In this document: in pieces, positions 1-9,268 of the stretch | Position numbering within the stretch: position 1 is the stretch's first letter | Layout of the letters: each line of letters opens with the position of its first letter | From: Candidatus Zhuqueibacterota bacterium | GTDB taxonomy: Bacteria; Zhuqueibacterota; Zhuqueibacteria; Thermofontimicrobiales; Sulfurfontimicrobiaceae | NCBI GenBank assembly: GCA_016927835.1 | Contig: JAFGMA010000394.1 | Location: 1 to 42,314, forward strand | DNA: 42,314 nt | Direction: 5' to 3' | The notes under the pieces: generated by a model | The model's database searches: none | Seen by the model: the letters and a program-made list of their open reading frames with translations, nothing else | What the model was told of the DNA's origin: nothing | Made by a program: the position numbers and the translations under genes

Positions 1-50
1 ATCTAAACTAAACTATTACTTTTATGTAAATTAAATTATTGTAAAAACAC

Positions 51-79
51 TTGCAATCCTCAATTTAAAGCTGTAAATT
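51..79 (+). promoter_or_regulatory. Putative sigma-70 promoter
   Basis: TTGCAA (51-56), a 17-base spacer and TAAATT (74-79) make a fair promoter match in AT-rich DNA. It would drive the first small gene with a leader of about 110 bases. It is found by consensus only, and AT-rich sequence gives chance matches. Confidence 0.35.
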
Positions 80-196
80 ACGTATCAAATACTGCAGATA
101 ATCGTTGCGAAATCCGACCTTTTCAGGAAAATTCATGAATTTTTTTTTAAATGCATTTAATGCGCTGTTGAATGTAAAATGGAGCAGAACGCAGAT

Positions 197-397
197 ATGG
201 AAAAGTATAACACGAGAGAATTTGATCTAATTGAGCACGTTCCGGGTTCCTCGGACATCTTTCGCCGGAAGATCTGGAATATATTGGAAGGTTCCAGTGA
301 CTGGAACGCAATCATCACGACTATAGACAAAGATAGGGGAACCTATAGCGTTGTATTGCAGGGCACACTCAAACAACAGCCTTTATTAGATTCATAA
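197..397 (+). CDS. Small hypothetical protein, tandem paralogue 1
   Basis: A 66-residue protein of unknown function with no signal peptide or membrane segment. An ATG at 179 is in frame, but GGAG at 181-184 favours the ATG at 197. The last two thirds align without gaps with the next gene (15 of 41 identities by eye), sharing LE-x-S, A-I, G-x-Y and the ending QGTL. Predicted strands around TYSVVLQGTL suggest a small alpha/beta fold. The two genes probably arose by tandem duplication and are likely co-transcribed. I do not recognise the family. Confidence 0.6.
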   Translation: MEKYNTREFDLIEHVPGSSDIFRRKIWNILEGSSDWNAIITTIDKDRGTYSVVLQGTLKQQPLLDS

Positions 398-458
398 TTT
401 GCTTGCCGACGTGCCTGTCCTGAATGCAATTTAATATTTTTTGGTAGAGGTACAATCT

Positions 459-653
459 ATGAAAAATTTGAATATCTATGATTTGTTTAATATTAAAAAT
501 GAGAACATATCATCGACGACGATAAAACGCCAATTGAATGACATGCTTGAAAGTTCGAAAAAATACTTTGCAATCGTCGAAAGCCTGAATCGCGAAACCG
601 GCGAATATAAAATAGTAGTCCAGGGCACACTTGACAACACCCAAACGTGGTAG
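459..653 (+). CDS. Small hypothetical protein, tandem paralogue 2
   Basis: A 64-residue protein of unknown function lying 61 bases after its paralogue. A TTG at 441 would add six residues, but TAGAGG at 445-450 sits eight bases before the ATG at 459, so that start is preferred. The core SSTTIKRQ to VVQGTL matches the neighbour without gaps. The spacing of LE-x-S, G-x-Y-x-x-V and QGTL is kept although most other positions have changed, which argues that both genes are translated and under selection. Confidence 0.6.
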   Translation: MKNLNIYDLFNIKNENISSTTIKRQLNDMLESSKKYFAIVESLNRETGEYKIVVQGTLDNTQTW

Positions 654-679
654 AAGGGAAACTTATAACGGGATAAAAA

Positions 680-706
680 AAAGAGGTTTATAACTCAAAC
701 CTCTTT
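680..706 (-). terminator. Rho-independent terminator of the sigma-factor gene
   Basis: A perfect 10-bp stem (AAAGAGGTTT with AAACCTCTTT) and a 7-base loop. On the minus strand it is followed by a run of T, from the A tract at 675-682. It lies 36 bases past the sigma-factor stop. It may also weakly stop plus-strand transcripts from the paralogue pair. Confidence 0.8.
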
Positions 707-742
707 GATATCCGATTAGCGATATTTTATAAATTTTGCATA

Positions 743-1600
743 CTATCCCAGGAAGGCTCTGAGGGCTTTGCTCCGCGATGTGTGCCTCAGCCGACGCAGT
801 GCTTTTTCCTTTATTTGTCGCACTCTTTCCCGTGTTAGTCTGAATTTTTCACCAATTTCTTCCAGCGTGAGCGGGTGTTCATATCCAATCCCAAAATAGA
901 GCCTGACAACTTCTGCCTCTCGCTTATTCAACGTAGCGAGCGCTCCTTCCACTTCAATCTTCAAAGAATCTTTGATCAGCGTGTTATCTGGCGAGGGCAG
1001 TTCATCGTTTTCGATTACATCTAAAAGACGGCTTTCTTCATCCTGAGAAAAAGGTGCATCGAGGGATAAATGCCTGTTCGAAATTGCCAACGCATCGGAA
1101 ACTTCAAAAATGCTCATATCCAGTTCATTCGCAATTTCCCAAGTAGAAGGTTCCCTTTCGAACTCCTGCTCCAGTTCGCAAAGAACTTTGCCGATTTTGT
1201 TATAGGTGCCGACCCGATTCAGGGGAAGCCTCACAATCCTGGATTGCTCTGCCAGAGCCTGAAGAATCGCCTGTCGAATCCACCAAACCGCATAGGAAAT
1301 AAATTTGAAGCCCCTGGTTTCATCGAAACGGCTGGCAGCTTTAATCAAGCCAAGATTCCCTTCGTTTATCAGATCGCCAAGTGATAAGCCCTGGTTTTGG
1401 TACTGCTTGGCAACGCTGACTACGAATCTAAGATTAGCTTTTGTTAATTTTTCCAGCGCACGCCGATCGCCGTGCTTTATTCTTCGTGCCAGCGCAATTT
1501 CTTCAGCAGTGGTCAGGAGTGGTTCTTCTCCAATTTCCTGGAGGTATGTGTCTAATGAATGATCCGCTCGGGTTTGGGAGTTCTTGGCAGATGTAACCAT
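743..1600 (-). CDS. rpoD: Primary sigma factor RpoD/SigA, short form
   Basis: This is the RNA polymerase sigma-70 subunit for housekeeping promoters. The 285-residue protein has region 1.2 ([10 protein letters not shown]), a region 2 very close to primary sigma factors ([56 protein letters not shown]), region 3, and region 4 with the helix-turn-helix ([29 protein letters not shown]). It lacks the long region 1.1 and non-conserved insert of proteobacterial RpoD, as in Bacteroidota and relatives. The frame extends to 1687, but AAGGAG six bases before the ATG at 1600 and the homologue length favour the shorter start. It is monocistronic with its own terminator. Confidence 0.93.
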   Translation of the reverse strand: MVTSAKNSQTRADHSLDTYLQEIGEEPLLTTAEEIALARRIKHGDRRALEKLTKANLRFVVSVAKQYQNQGLSLGDLINEGNLGLIKAASRFDETRGFKFISYAVWWIRQAILQALAEQSRIVRLPLNRVGTYNKIGKVLCELEQEFEREPSTWEIANELDMSIFEVSDALAISNRHLSLDAPFSQDEESRLLDVIENDELPSPDNTLIKDSLKIEVEGALATLNKREAEVVRLYFGIGYEHPLTLEEIGEKFRLTRERVRQIKEKALRRLRHTSRSKALRAFLG

Positions 1601-1846
1601 TAACTCTCCTTCGTAGGTTTGTGAGTCTGGCTGATACCAGCTCTGGCAATCTGCAAATATACTAAATTTTTCTTTATTTGTCAACATAATTTTCTTTCAA
1701 TTAATATTTTATTCAAGCGAATCCTGGATTAATTCAATGCTGCTAATTTACTTAATTAATTATAGTTATTATTATCTTTTATTATCCTCATGCCGTCTGT
1801 TTTACTTGAACCAAACTCTGCTTAATCAAAAAAAATAAAAAAACAC

Positions 1847-1874
1847 TTGATTTTTTTGTATAAATAGTTATCTT
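1847..1874 (+). promoter_or_regulatory. Possible promoter for the Fn3-like protein gene
   Basis: TTGATT (1847-1852), a 16-base spacer and TATCTT (1869-1874) lie about 50 bases before the start at 1924, in very AT-rich DNA between divergent genes. Consensus match only. Confidence 0.35.
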
Positions 1875-1923
1875 ACATTGTAGCATTTAAACGTCGATGG
1901 CTATAAAAATTTTGGTGATGAAA

Positions 1924-2334
1924 ATGTATAGAAATTTGCTCCTTTCATTGTTTGTATTATTAATATATTTCGCCTCAGCTTCTGCATTACATGGCGGAGC
2001 GATTATAAAAAAATTTGAATGCAAAGATGGTGGCAACAAAGTCGTTTTGAGATGGACCTCAACCATCGAACTGTCACTTGCACGCTACGAGATCGAGCGC
2101 AGCCTCGATAATAAAATTTTCAATCGAATCGCAAAAATTGATGCTAAAGGTCCTTCAAACTATGAATATATCGATAACTCGGTATTCAAGCAAATAAGCC
2201 ATACATTTTATTATCGACTTCGCATCGTCGACGAGAATGGAAATTCCACATTGTATGGCGAAACGCTTTCGATTAAGCCATCCGTTTCCGGTGTGAAGCA
2301 CACCTGGGGTAGCCTTAAAGCGATGTTCAGATGA
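1924..2334 (+). CDS. Secreted stand-alone fibronectin III-like domain protein
   Basis: A 136-residue protein with an N-terminal signal sequence (MYRNLLLSLFVLLIYFASASA) followed by one beta-sandwich domain. The pattern VVLRWTS-x-E, YEIERS, F-x-RI, YYRLRIVDENG matches the domain that precedes the sorting tail in the 775-residue protein at 37448 (VELRWRTASES, FEVQRQ, FERIG, YQYRLRQIDTDG). Here the protein ends soon after the domain and has no YPNPFN tail. The ATG at 1924 is preferred to 1897 because GGTGAT lies five bases before it and the signal sequence then begins normally. Function is unknown; it could be a periplasmic or surface adaptor, or a remnant of a larger secreted protein. Confidence 0.65.
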   Translation: MYRNLLLSLFVLLIYFASASALHGGAIIKKFECKDGGNKVVLRWTSTIELSLARYEIERSLDNKIFNRIAKIDAKGPSNYEYIDNSVFKQISHTFYYRLRIVDENGNSTLYGETLSIKPSVSGVKHTWGSLKAMFR

Positions 2335-3032
2335 AAGAATACCGCATATCGAAAGTTAATCCCGTCATTTTGCATCTCGTTCGGGAAATAAGCTGCAATT
2401 TAGGCATTTCATAACAAGAGGCTAATAAAACACACCCGTCAAGCTTGCTGCCGGATGCCTTACATCCCAGAATTATAATCCACCTGCAAAAAACTAACCA
2501 TTCTGCCTTATTTTTAAACACATATTTCAAGGCAGTACGATTCCATGCGGTGTAAAGCAATCCTGTTGGATATTACGATTTTTGAATTTAAAAGATTCCG
2601 CTCAATGCCTGAATGACGATGACACCCAAAGCAATTTATCAAAATCCTGCTAATGAAGGGTTCCAGGCTTACCTGTATGATTAAAATTTGAATCTGTTAA
2701 CATATTAGAAATCATTAAGATATTTGCAAATATAGTGCCATTGGGATAAAATGCAAATACATAGATTGTATCATAAATATGCCATTAGCTTTGTATTATC
2801 GGGAAGCATTGTTTCAAGACGATACGGGTAATGACTGGATATAGCCTTAATTTTTTTTAAATATTAAAAAAAAGTAACCTTAATCTCTAAAAATCTACAT
2901 ATAAACCTTAATTTTTTGTTGAAATAAGCTTCAAATATTCATATATTCAACAAGCCAATTCTTTGGATTTGGAAATAATGAGTAAATCAAACATGATACT
3001 TTGATTACGCTTTTGAGCTTTTGGAGAAAATA
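2335..3032. other. Gene-free stretch of about 700 bases
   Basis: No supported gene. A 77-codon minus-strand frame at 2327-2560 has no ribosome binding site or recognisable domain and is not called. The last 120 bases hold the hsp20 promoter and inverted repeat. The rest is AT-rich with no repeat or RNA motif that I can see. Confidence 0.5.
2916..2953 (+). promoter_or_regulatory. hsp20-lon promoter overlapped by an inverted repeat
   Basis: TTGAAA (2919-2924), a 17-base spacer and TATATT (2942-2947) form a good sigma-70 promoter about 80 bases before the hsp20 start. A perfect 8-bp inverted repeat, TTGTTGAA (2916-2923) and TTCAACAA (2946-2953), has one arm on each promoter box, with an additional TTCAA at 2930-2934. 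This geometry suits a repressor of a stress operon. The sequence is not the CIRCE element. Confidence 0.5.
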
Positions 3033-3413
3033 ATGGACCAACACAATCCCTTAAAAACAACCGAAAACATGCTGAGTGAATTGTTCTTCACTTCTCGCAT
3101 TATGTCAAGGAATGGATGGTGTCCGAACACAGACATCTTTGAAACCAGGACGGAGTTCGTCATTCGGCTCGAATTGCCCGGAGTAAAAAAGGAGGATATT
3201 TCATTAATCCTTTCAAACCATAGTCTTATAATTCGGGGGAAGCGAGAAGATGTTGGTCCGAGGGGGAGGGTGTATTACCATCAGATGGAAATCAGCTACG
3301 GATTATTTGAACGCACAATTCTGCTGCCGGAAGGTTTGGACGAAAAAAGCTTCAAATCCAAATTTAGCGCTGGTTTTTTGGAAATTACAATTCCTAAATC
3401 AGAAACCAGCTAA
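3033..3413 (+). CDS. Small heat shock protein, Hsp20/alpha-crystallin family
   Basis: An ATP-independent holdase chaperone of 126 residues. The alpha-crystallin domain spans roughly residues 32-123: DIFETRTEFVIRLELPGVKKEDISL at its start, LIIRGKRE in the middle and the signature F-x-AGFLEITIPK near the end. The N-terminal arm is short and the C-terminal tail nearly absent, so a classical I-x-I tail motif is not evident. A TTG at 3021 is in frame, but GGAG at 3023-3026 lies seven bases before the ATG at 3033. It is followed after 44 bases by lon, so aggregation control and proteolysis probably share the promoter at 2919. Confidence 0.92.
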   Translation: MDQHNPLKTTENMLSELFFTSRIMSRNGWCPNTDIFETRTEFVIRLELPGVKKEDISLILSNHSLIIRGKREDVGPRGRVYYHQMEISYGLFERTILLPEGLDEKSFKSKFSAGFLEITIPKSETS

Positions 3414-3457
3414 GGAAAATATCCCCACAATTCATCGACGAAAGTCAGGACTATTAT

Positions 3458-5887
3458 ATGGGAAAGGGAAACCAGGAAATGGATGAAGATGATTTGCTGA
3501 ATATAAAAAACCATGAAGCGATAGACGAACTTGAAATACCGGATGAATTGCCTGTTTTGCCGTTGCGTGATACCGTGATATTCCCTTACATCGTTTCGCC
3601 TTTGATTATTGCCCGAAAAAAATCAATTAAATTGATTGATGACGCCATTTTAGGAAAGCGCATCATTGCACTAATTGCTCAAAAGGATGCCCAATTAGAA
3701 GATCCGGATCAAAATGATTTATTCAATATTGGTGTGGCGGCAAATGTACTAAAAATGCTGAAATTCCCCGATGGCAGCCTTCGAGTATTGGTTCAGGGCA
3801 TTACGAGAATTGAAAATAAAAAATTCATACAAAGTGAACCATATTTGGTTGCCAGGATCAAGGAACTCAAAGAGACGTATGAAGAAGGGATTGAACTGGA
3901 TGCTTTGTCCCGCAACGTTTCGATTCAATTTCAGCGCATTGTTTCGCTGATCCCCCATCTGCCGGAAGAATTGCAAATCGCAATTATGAATATACATGAC
4001 ATGGGCAAACTCGCTGATTTTGTCGCCGCAAACCTTAGTTTTGCTCTGGATGCTAAGCAGGAAATTCTCGAATCCTTGAGCATCAAAACCAGGCTCGAAA
4101 AGCTGACCGTGCTGCTCAACAGGGAGATCGAGGTGCTCGAAATGGGCTCTAAAATACAAACGAAAGTCCAATCAGAATTGGGAAAAAATCAGCGCGAATT
4201 TTACCTGCGCGAGCAGTTGAAGGCAATCCAAAAAGAACTGGGGATGACCGATGAGAGAACAATAGAAATCAACGAGCTCTCAGAGAAAATTAAAGCAGCC
4301 AAAATGTCCGACGAAGCGATGAAGGAAGCTAACAGAGAGATCGATCGCCTGGCAAAAATGCCTCCCGGAGCCGCTGAATACACCGTCGCTAGAACCTACA
4401 TCGACTGGCTCATTTCTCTGCCGTGGTCAATATCCACAAAGGATATGTTGGATATTAATGTCGCCACCCAGGTCCTCGACGAAGATCACTACAATTTGAA
4501 GAAGGTGAAGGAAAGAATTCTTGAATATCTTGCGGTCCGACGTCTGCGCCAGGAGATGAAAGGTCCTATCCTTTGCTTCGTGGGTCCGCCTGGAGTTGGC
4601 AAAACATCTTTGGGGAAATCTATCGCCCGGGCAATGGGGCGGAAATTTGTGCGAATATCACTTGGTGGCGTCAGGGATGAAGCGGAAATTCGCGGTCATC
4701 GGCGAACCTACATCGGTGCCTTGCCGGGTCGGATCATTCAAGGATTGAAAAACGCGGGATCAAATAATCCGATTTTTATGCTCGATGAAATCGATAAAAT
4801 CGGACAGGATTTCCGCGGTGATCCATCTTCCGCGCTGCTGGAAGTGCTGGATCCCGAACAGAATAACTCATTTTCGGATCACTACCTGGATGTTCCCTTT
4901 GATTTGAGCAAGGTCATGTTTATCACTACTGCCAACTATTTAGATCCAATCCCTTCCGCGCTGCGAGATCGGATGGAGGTTTTGGAACTGCCAGGATATA
5001 CTGATGAAGAAAAGCTTCAAATCGCTTTTCGATATCTGATACCAAAGCAGGTGAAAGAACACGGTTTGAAAAGCAGCTATATCGCATTCGACGAAAACGC
5101 CATTCGAAAAATCATCTCGGATTACACGCGTGAAGCCGGATTGCGCAATCTTGAACGCGAAATCGCCGCCATCTGCCGAAAAGTTGCACGCACAACTATT
5201 GAGGACATTGATTCAAAAAAACGGCGCAAGCGACGGATTCGAATCTCAAAGCGCACCGTCCATACATACCTCGGTGCAAAAAAATTCCATTCCGAAATTG
5301 CCGAACGCACAAGGCAAACCGGTGTGGCTACCGGTCTTGCCTGGACACCTGTTGGCGGCGAGATTCTTTTCGTTGAATCTACCAAAATGTCGGGCAATAA
5401 AAACCTGATTTTAACCGGTCAATTGGGCGACGTAATGAAGGAATCGGCTCAGGCGGCGCTATCGTATATTCGCTCTAAAGCCGCGCTCTTCGGCATTGAT
5501 GAGCATTTCTTCGATAATATGGATATCCACATACACATTCCCTCTGGTGCAATTCCCAAAGACGGTCCATCCGCCGGGGTAACAATGGCAACGTCTCTGC
5601 TTTCATTGCTAAAAAACCAGTCGGTCAAAAACGATATCGCCATGACAGGTGAGATAACACTTCGCGGAAAAGTGATGCCTGTAGGAGGTATAAAAGAAAA
5701 AGTACTCGCAGCACACCGGGCAGGTATCAAAACGATTATTATGCCGGTGCATAATGAAAAAGATTTAGAGGATGTGCCGCCCAGTGCTCGCGATCAATTG
5801 CAGTTTATCCTGGTTCAGGAATTAGACAAGGTTTTTGAAAATGCGTTCTCTCGCACGTCGAAGCAGAAAAATGCCGGTGGTGAGTGA
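3458..5887 (+). CDS. lon: ATP-dependent protease Lon
   Basis: A cytoplasmic serine protease that degrades misfolded and regulatory proteins. At 809 residues it has usual LonA length. It begins with a LON substrate-binding domain (LPVLPLRDTVIFPYIVSPLII) and a coiled-coil middle. The AAA+ module has Walker A GPPGVGKT at 376-383 and Walker B as FMLDEIDKI. The C-terminal protease domain carries the catalytic dyad Ser705 (PKDGPSAGVT) and Lys748 (GGIKEKVLAAHRAG), with the standard 43-residue spacing. The start at 3458 has CAGGA eight bases upstream. It follows hsp20, the only other gene of the unit. No LAN-type (LonB) membrane segment is present. Confidence 0.97.
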   Translation: MGKGNQEMDEDDLLNIKNHEAIDELEIPDELPVLPLRDTVIFPYIVSPLIIARKKSIKLIDDAILGKRIIALIAQKDAQLEDPDQNDLFNIGVAANVLKMLKFPDGSLRVLVQGITRIENKKFIQSEPYLVARIKELKETYEEGIELDALSRNVSIQFQRIVSLIPHLPEELQIAIMNIHDMGKLADFVAANLSFALDAKQEILESLSIKTRLEKLTVLLNREIEVLEMGSKIQTKVQSELGKNQREFYLREQLKAIQKELGMTDERTIEINELSEKIKAAKMSDEAMKEANREIDRLAKMPPGAAEYTVARTYIDWLISLPWSISTKDMLDINVATQVLDEDHYNLKKVKERILEYLAVRRLRQEMKGPILCFVGPPGVGKTSLGKSIARAMGRKFVRISLGGVRDEAEIRGHRRTYIGALPGRIIQGLKNAGSNNPIFMLDEIDKIGQDFRGDPSSALLEVLDPEQNNSFSDHYLDVPFDLSKVMFITTANYLDPIPSALRDRMEVLELPGYTDEEKLQIAFRYLIPKQVKEHGLKSSYIAFDENAIRKIISDYTREAGLRNLEREIAAICRKVARTTIEDIDSKKRRKRRIRISKRTVHTYLGAKKFHSEIAERTRQTGVATGLAWTPVGGEILFVESTKMSGNKNLILTGQLGDVMKESAQAALSYIRSKAALFGIDEHFFDNMDIHIHIPSGAIPKDGPSAGVTMATSLLSLLKNQSVKNDIAMTGEITLRGKVMPVGGIKEKVLAAHRAGIKTIIMPVHNEKDLEDVPPSARDQLQFILVQELDKVFENAFSRTSKQKNAGGE

Positions 5888-6209
5888 CCAGTAGATCAGA
5901 CAGCACACGAGAATCCCTATACACCTGCGCCATCCGCCTCCCAACGAAACCAGGATGGCTGGTGGGGCAGCGCTAATCCTGTCATGAAGGTTTCGCTTTA
6001 ACTACACGGCGATTTGCCTTGCTCGAATTGCAAGCAGAAAAGAGCCTGATGAAAAATTTGAGTGAGGAAAAATATAGCGGTGATCGTTGCGAGGGGAAGG
6101 TTGCCCGGATTTTAGTGTTATAAAATTGCAAATATTGGGGGAATGAAATTGCCGCTTCCCCCGAATATTTTCAATCGAATTCAAGTTTCGCTTAAGCAGA
6201 TTTCCGATA
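5888..6209. other. Convergent intergenic region between lon and the PBP gene
   Basis: Two short frames here (6002-6184 minus, 6143-6340 plus) have no ribosome binding site and overlap the PBP gene or the hairpin, and are rejected. The only structure seen is the hairpin at 6131-6169. Confidence 0.5.
6131..6169 (-). terminator. Hairpin terminator between convergent lon and PBP genes
   Basis: AATATTGGGGGAA (6131-6143) pairs with TTCCCCCGAATATT (6156-6169) as a 13-bp stem with one bulged G and a 12-base loop. It is 40 bases past the PBP stop on the minus strand, and AT-rich sequence flanks both sides, so it may act in both directions. Confidence 0.6.
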
Positions 6210-8408
6210 CTAATGAATCCACCGTCTGTCTCTTTGCTGCCTTCCTGATTTTCGAATCATTGAATGCATTTCACAATATTTCGTGGGCGCAGAGGACACG
6301 AGAAATACTTCTTCAACAATATTCGGACAGCTATCCGTAGCGAGTTGTTTGCTATCGGCACATATTTCACGCTTGACAACGCCGATGGGCATCTCAAAAT
6401 CTTCCTCATGCAGCTTCAGCGTATCGTGAGCAGTCTTCATATAAGGCGCCCAGATGGGAAGCGCCACCTTTGCGCCTTCTGCACCCTGCCCAAGAGTCAC
6501 TTCCAGATTGTCGCATCCCACCCAAACGCCGGTCACAATTTGCGGCGTAAAGCCTATGAACCACCCATCTCCGTAATCATTCGTAGTTCCTGTTTTGCCG
6601 CCTGCCGGGCGCATAAACTGATATTTGAATCTTGCACGTACACCCGTTCCGTGTAAAATAACCGATTTAAGCATATCTGCCATGATATATGCGACTTCCT
6701 TGCGCAGCGCTTCACGCACAACAGGTTGATTCTGCTCGAGCACATTACCGTATTTATCAACGACTTTAGTGATAGCAATTGGTTGTGCCAATAGTCCCTT
6801 GTTTGCGAAGACGCCAAAGGCAGAGGTTATTTCGATGGGGATCACCTCACACGCGCCAAGCGCAATCGCATCAACTGCCTGAAGGTCATTCGTAATCCCC
6901 AGCTTATGGGCAAAATCGACAACCTGGCGCGGGGGCACCAATTCCTGTACCAGGCGTGCCGCGATAAGATTAAGAGAATGCTGTAATCCCTTGCGAAGAG
7001 TTGTCGGACCGCCTTCGGAGCGATCATAATTTTGAGGCTGCCAGCGCTTTCCGTCAGGCATGATCACAACAACCGGTTGATTCAGAAGCTCAGTAGACGG
7101 CGAATACCCATTATCAATCGCAGCCGCATAGGCAATAGGCTTGAATGCTGAGCCGGGTTGACGCAGAGCTTGAATCGCACGATTAAATTTTGATTCAGCA
7201 AAATCACGTCCGCCTACCATCGCCAGAATGTAACCGGTTCTCGGATCGATCGAGACAAGCGCAACTTGAACCGCAGCATTTGCGCTGATGACTGAATCGA
7301 TAAACGCTGTGTCCGACTTCAGTTCTCTGAAGCTCTTTTCCGCCAAAAGCTCCGGTGCAATAAATCTTTTCAGCCGGTCCCCAACCTTCAAACGTTTTGT
7401 AACACTGGCTTGTACTTCTGGCAAATGAGTTTTAATCGCTGCCTCAGCCGCAGCTTGTAGTCGGGAATCAAGAGTCGTATAGACAGACAAGCCGTCGGTG
7501 TATACATTGTAGCCATATTTCTTCTGAAGCTCCTGTCTTACCCATTCGGTAAAATAGGGTGCAATCCCAAACTCCTCTTCCTGAGTAAATGGCGAGAGCG
7601 TCAAGGGTCTATTCTTTTCGAACTCATAGCCATCCTCACTCAAATATCCGCACACACGCATATTATTCAGTATAACATTTCGGCGATGCAATGCAGCTTT
7701 CGGATTCCTGTATGGTGAATAATAACTGGGTCTTTGCAATTGAGCAACAATCAGCGCAGCATCAGCCGGCGTCAATTCGAATAATCGTTTCTTAAAGTAC
7801 CGATGTGCCGCAGCCTGCACACCATAAGCGCCATGACCATAATACATTTGGTTCAAATACATCTCAAGGATTTCATTTTTCGTATACGTCCGCTCAATTT
7901 GGATTGAAGTTAGCAGTTCCTTTACCTTGCGAATAATCTTTTTTTCCGGTGTTAAAAACAGACTTCGAGCGAGCTGCTGGGATAACGTGCTTGCTCCCTG
8001 CTTATAGCGCATTGAGATGATATCGATCAGTAATGCCTTTATAAATCGTTTTGAATTGAAGCCCCAATGCGAATAAAATTGACGATCTTCCGTTGATATG
8101 ACTGCGTGTTTCAGGATATCGGGAATACTATCAAGCGGCGTATAGGTTCTCTTTTTGATGAATAGCTCTTTTATAACCTTGCCATCCTGGGAAAATAATT
8201 TTGAGGCAAGCTCCGGTTCAATCATTTCCAACTGCTTAAGCGAAGGTAATTCCTGTCCCAGATAAGCAATACCAAAAATTATAAACACAATTAACAACGC
8301 TGTAATCGAAATATAAATTAATCCTGATTTGGATAAAAATGGAACTGAAGTACGTTCGGAGGCATTATGATTTTGATTGCCGGAAGCTCCTCTTGTATAA
8401 CGTTTCAT
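6210..8408 (-). CDS. mrcA: Class A penicillin-binding protein (PBP1A-like)
   Basis: A bifunctional peptidoglycan synthase anchored in the inner membrane that polymerises glycan from lipid II and cross-links stem peptides. The 732-residue protein has a cytoplasmic tail, a membrane helix near 28-50, and a GT51 domain with catalytic Glu107 (STEDRQFYSHWG) and QGASTLSQQLAR. The transpeptidase domain has Ser420 and Lys423 (GSAFKP), SLN (KGLQHSLNLIAAR) and K605-T-G (GGKTGTTNDYGDGWFIGF). GGAG six bases before the ATG at 8408 supports the start. It lies 26 bases after lpxH on the same strand, so the two probably form an envelope operon. No C-terminal PASTA or Fn3 domain is seen. Confidence 0.95.
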   Translation of the reverse strand: MKRYTRGASGNQNHNASERTSVPFLSKSGLIYISITALLIVFIIFGIAYLGQELPSLKQLEMIEPELASKLFSQDGKVIKELFIKKRTYTPLDSIPDILKHAVISTEDRQFYSHWGFNSKRFIKALLIDIISMRYKQGASTLSQQLARSLFLTPEKKIIRKVKELLTSIQIERTYTKNEILEMYLNQMYYGHGAYGVQAAAHRYFKKRLFELTPADAALIVAQLQRPSYYSPYRNPKAALHRRNVILNNMRVCGYLSEDGYEFEKNRPLTLSPFTQEEEFGIAPYFTEWVRQELQKKYGYNVYTDGLSVYTTLDSRLQAAAEAAIKTHLPEVQASVTKRLKVGDRLKRFIAPELLAEKSFRELKSDTAFIDSVISANAAVQVALVSIDPRTGYILAMVGGRDFAESKFNRAIQALRQPGSAFKPIAYAAAIDNGYSPSTELLNQPVVVIMPDGKRWQPQNYDRSEGGPTTLRKGLQHSLNLIAARLVQELVPPRQVVDFAHKLGITNDLQAVDAIALGACEVIPIEITSAFGVFANKGLLAQPIAITKVVDKYGNVLEQNQPVVREALRKEVAYIMADMLKSVILHGTGVRARFKYQFMRPAGGKTGTTNDYGDGWFIGFTPQIVTGVWVGCDNLEVTLGQGAEGAKVALPIWAPYMKTAHDTLKLHEEDFEMPIGVVKREICADSKQLATDSCPNIVEEVFLVSSAPTKYCEMHSMIRKSGRQQRDRRWIH

Positions 8409-8434
8409 GATTTCTCCGTTAAGTTGAACCTGAT

Positions 8435-9178
8435 TTATTCCGCAAGCTCGTTGTTCCAGTAGTTCAGACTGAGCTTGCCGTTTTTAAGCATGCCATAGGA
8501 AAAATGATACACCCAATCACCAGTATTCAAATATGATTTATCATTAAAATGCAGTAGCGCTGGCTTATGTGTATGACCAAGAATTACACCATCAAAACCG
8601 TTTACCAGTTTATTCAATGCAAATTTTTCAAAGTTCCCGTGCTGGCGATGCTTTTTGGGCGACTTGGCAGTGTCGCCACGACTCAATTTCGAGCAAAAAG
8701 CTGCCAACGGGATCGCCAGGTCGGGAGGAAGCAACCGGTATAGATAAATATTTATCGGATGCTTTGTTATATAGCTTAAAAGCCTACTCGTTCTTTGGCT
8801 CTTAATTAATCCGTCGCCATGGGCGATGAAAAATCGATTGCCATCCAGATTTATATCAATCGGTCGTTGATGAATTCTCAGTCCGATCTCGCGCTCAAGA
8901 AAATCATGCAGCCAATAATCGTGATTGCCGGCGACGAAATCGACCTTGATACCATTTTCAATTAGCTTAAATAGCTCATTTAGCAAGCGAAAGTGCCTGT
9001 TTGGAACAGCATTCTTGTATTCAAACCAGACGTCAAAAAAATCTCCGAGAATGAAAAGATGACTCTCCGCTTTCTGAATATGTTCAAAAAAGGAAAACAA
9101 ACGGTTTAATTTTTTAAATTCAAGTTTCTGATTATGCGCGCCAAAATGTGCATCCGAGATAAAATAGTAATTTTTCAT
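8435..9178 (-). CDS. lpxH: UDP-2,3-diacylglucosamine pyrophosphatase LpxH-like metallophosphoesterase
   Basis: This hydrolyses UDP-2,3-diacylglucosamine to lipid X and UMP in lipid A synthesis, on the inner face of the membrane. The 247-residue protein has the calcineurin-type metal motifs in order: D-x-H (FISDAHFGAH), GDFFDVWF, GNHDYW, HGDG and GHTHKP, with C-terminal NTGDWV. This set and the D-V-W after the second Asp are typical of LpxH and its close family. A TTG at 9208 would add ten residues; the ATG at 9178 fits homologues better, though its ribosome site (GGCGGG) is weak and close. It implies an outer membrane with lipid A. A related metallophosphoesterase with another substrate cannot be excluded. 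Confidence 0.82.
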   Translation of the reverse strand: MKNYYFISDAHFGAHNQKLEFKKLNRLFSFFEHIQKAESHLFILGDFFDVWFEYKNAVPNRHFRLLNELFKLIENGIKVDFVAGNHDYWLHDFLEREIGLRIHQRPIDINLDGNRFFIAHGDGLIKSQRTSRLLSYITKHPINIYLYRLLPPDLAIPLAAFCSKLSRGDTAKSPKKHRQHGNFEKFALNKLVNGFDGVILGHTHKPALLHFNDKSYLNTGDWVYHFSYGMLKNGKLSLNYWNNELAE

Positions 9179-9268
9179 GTCCCGCCAGAAAGCATCAAAC
9201 GCAACCAAAGAATCGCGCTGAATTTTAATCCGATAGAAATTATAGAGTAATATACCTTACAAAAGTAA

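Noticed and set aside
2327-2560. 77-codon minus-strand frame after the Fn3-like gene
   Set aside because: No ribosome site, odd composition with scattered Cys and Trp, and no similarity that I recognise.
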